Origin: Chrysomallon squamiferum
Taxonomy: Eukaryota > Mollusca > Gastropoda > Neomphalida > Peltospiridae
Direction of reading: 5' to 3'
Length of the DNA: 64,000 bases
Assembly: GCA_012295275.1 (NCBI GenBank)
Contig: CM022678.1
Coordinates: 19,583,056 to 19,647,055 of the forward strand
Below, one piece after another: positions 62,495 to 64,000 of this stretch. Made by a program: the position numbers and the translations under genes. Each line of letters begins with the position of its first letter. Within the stretch, counting starts at the first letter, position 1. The notes below the pieces were generated by a model that worked only from the letters and a program-made list of their open reading frames with translations, was not told the origin of the DNA and did no database searches.

Positions 62495-63130
62495 AGTCCA
62501 CACACACACACACACACACACACCCACACACACACACACACACACACACCTCAAATAAGTTAAATACAGAGCACAGTAATCTACACACTGATTTACTTGA
62601 AATAATTTACTTAAAGAACCTGTATAATTTAAATATAGGACAGAATAATATACACACTGAAATAATCTACACACACACAACTCAAATAACTTAAATACAG
62701 AAAATAATCTACACTCATTTGAAACAATCTACATACAGGACCTGCATAATTTAATTACAGAACAAAATAATCTACACAGCAAATTCAAACAATCAATAAA
62801 CAGAACTCAAATAATTTAAATACAGAACCCAGTGTTGATGATAATAAAAATATAAAACTATAACTTAATATTGTCAACTTCATTAATTAAAATAATATTA
62901 ACAGAACAAAACAGTCTACACACTGATTTGAAACGTCACAGGACTAACAGTTGCATGACATTTAAATATAGAACAAAATATACTTTTAACCCACAATTCA
63001 AATAATCAATACCACTGAACTCGTCTAATTTAAATAAAGAACAAAATAATCTACATTTAAATAATGATCAACACTCAATTCAGACAGTCTACACACAGAA
63101 CTTATCTAATCTACATATGGGATTCAATAT
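62495..63130. repeat. (CA)n plus degenerate AACTCAAATAATTTAAATACAG array
   Basis: (CA)n at 62500-62548, then about ten copies of a 40-55 base unit with AATAATCTACACAC, AACTCAAATAA and TTAAATACAGAAC. Confidence 0.8.
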
Positions 63131-63267
63131 TACAATAATCTATATCCAGAAGGAAACTGAAAATAAACAAATAATAAAAGTAATTTATAATCAACAAACA
63201 GCAGCTGTAAAACAATAAATTATAACAGAACTTAAACATGACACACAACACATCCATGGTATACATA

Positions 63268-63334
63268 GAGTCGTGAGTTCAAATCCTAACAAGTCTGTAT
63301 ACAAACTACAACACTCAAGTTAAGACATTTTATG

Positions 63335-63375
<41 letters not shown>

Positions 63376-63540
63376 GAGTCGCTGGTTCAAATCTCAACAA
63401 GTCTGTAAACAAGCAACATTCGAGTTCTGTATTTAAGTTATTCGAGGTCTGTGTGTGTAGATTATGACACACAACACAGCTATGACACACACACACACAC
63501 ACACACACACAGTCAGCAGTTGAAATCTCAACAAGTCTGT
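63268..63540. mobile_element. three copies of a B-box-like 30-mer linked to CA repeats
   Basis: AGTCG[CT]GGTTCAAATCTCAA then CAAGTCTGT occurs near 63268, 63376 and 63511. GTTCAAATC fits the RNA polymerase III B-box consensus GWTCRANNC. Each copy is near or attached to an ACACAC run. Probably SINE tails spread by tandem duplication. Confidence 0.5.
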
Positions 63541-63545
63541 GTATA

Positions 63546-64000
63546 CAAAATCCCTCCACTTTAATGACAAGATATTTATAGCACAGCAGATTAACAACAT
63601 CCTGCTAATGTATGATCCCAGTGCAAAAAATCAAACATGTCTGCACTTGTCTACATTTTTTTTTTTATTTTTATTTTTTTCTCAGACCAAGCTCGACCAG
63701 TCACCCACCGCTAACAATCAGCTAGTTTGGGTGGAGGAAGGAGGGGTGGGGGGGATGTCAGGATGGCCAAGACGTCCACCACATCAAAGACATTTATTGA
63801 CCGTTGTTTTTTTTTGTTTTTTTTCTTTGTTTCTTTCTTCTTCACATAATTGACAGAGATCAGCAGCGAATTGTGATGCAAAACAGCATCAATGTATTGA
63901 TGATTATTATTTCTTTTTCTTTTTCCTTTTTCCCCTCCTCATCAAAACAATTAACCTGCCTGCTTTTCTCTGTCAGGATCACAACTTCTAATCAATAATC
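63546..64000. other. non-coding, no gene seen
   Basis: T-rich, with a GGAGGAAGGAGGGGTGGGGGG patch at 63733-63754. No supported feature. Confidence 0.45.

Overview
The window is eukaryotic nuclear DNA, very AT-rich, with intron-containing genes, GT-AG splice junctions and many long microsatellites ((GA)n, (GT)n, (ATT)n, (TTTA)n, poly-T). Protein content (a KCNQ channel C-terminus and an Ikaros/Hunchback-type zinc finger protein) and dispersed elements that look like those of marine snails and bivalves point to a lophotrochozoan, most likely a mollusc. No species call is possible from sequence alone.

Layout. From about 0.1 to 5.0 kb, on +, lie the last exons of a KCNQ (Kv7) voltage-gated potassium channel: C-terminal linker, helix B, helix C and the tetramerisation helix D, ending in a 253-residue last exon. 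The channel core lies upstream of the window. From 5 to 18.7 kb the DNA is repeat-rich. Inside it, on -, are two copies plus a possible half-copy of an unrecognised Cys-patterned module (9.26-10.82 kb), apparently a small or decayed gene. At 18.77-20.51 kb, on -, is a 579-residue single-coding-exon protein with an acidic middle, an N-D-V-T repeat and a C-terminal coiled coil; a likely 5' UTR exon and promoter sit near 23.0-23.3 kb. From 23.3 to 36 kb there is almost no coding sequence: one possible conserved non-coding block (25.8-26.2 kb), a dispersed repeat (27.0-27.4 kb) and one orphan exon candidate (28.5 kb).

At 36.77-39.66 kb, on -, one large coding exon encodes a roughly 960-residue C2H2 zinc finger transcription factor with ten fingers. 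Its last two fingers have the layout of the Ikaros/Hunchback dimerisation pair. As written the frame is broken twice, one base missing near 38,250 and one base extra at 37,563-37,566; both breaks are repaired by single-base changes and are more likely assembly errors than decay. A 55-bp tandem duplication copies the end of the coding sequence into the 3' UTR. An intron acceptor lies 113 bases upstream of the ATG, so 5' exons must lie further right. From 39.8 to 64 kb I see no convincing coding exon, only minisatellites with 15 to 60 bp units, G-rich tracts, tRNA-like SINE fragments and microsatellites. This may be the 5' intron and regulatory territory of the zinc finger gene.

The three main genes encode an ion channel, an uncharacterised coiled-coil protein and a transcription factor. 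Nothing in the sequence ties them into one pathway.
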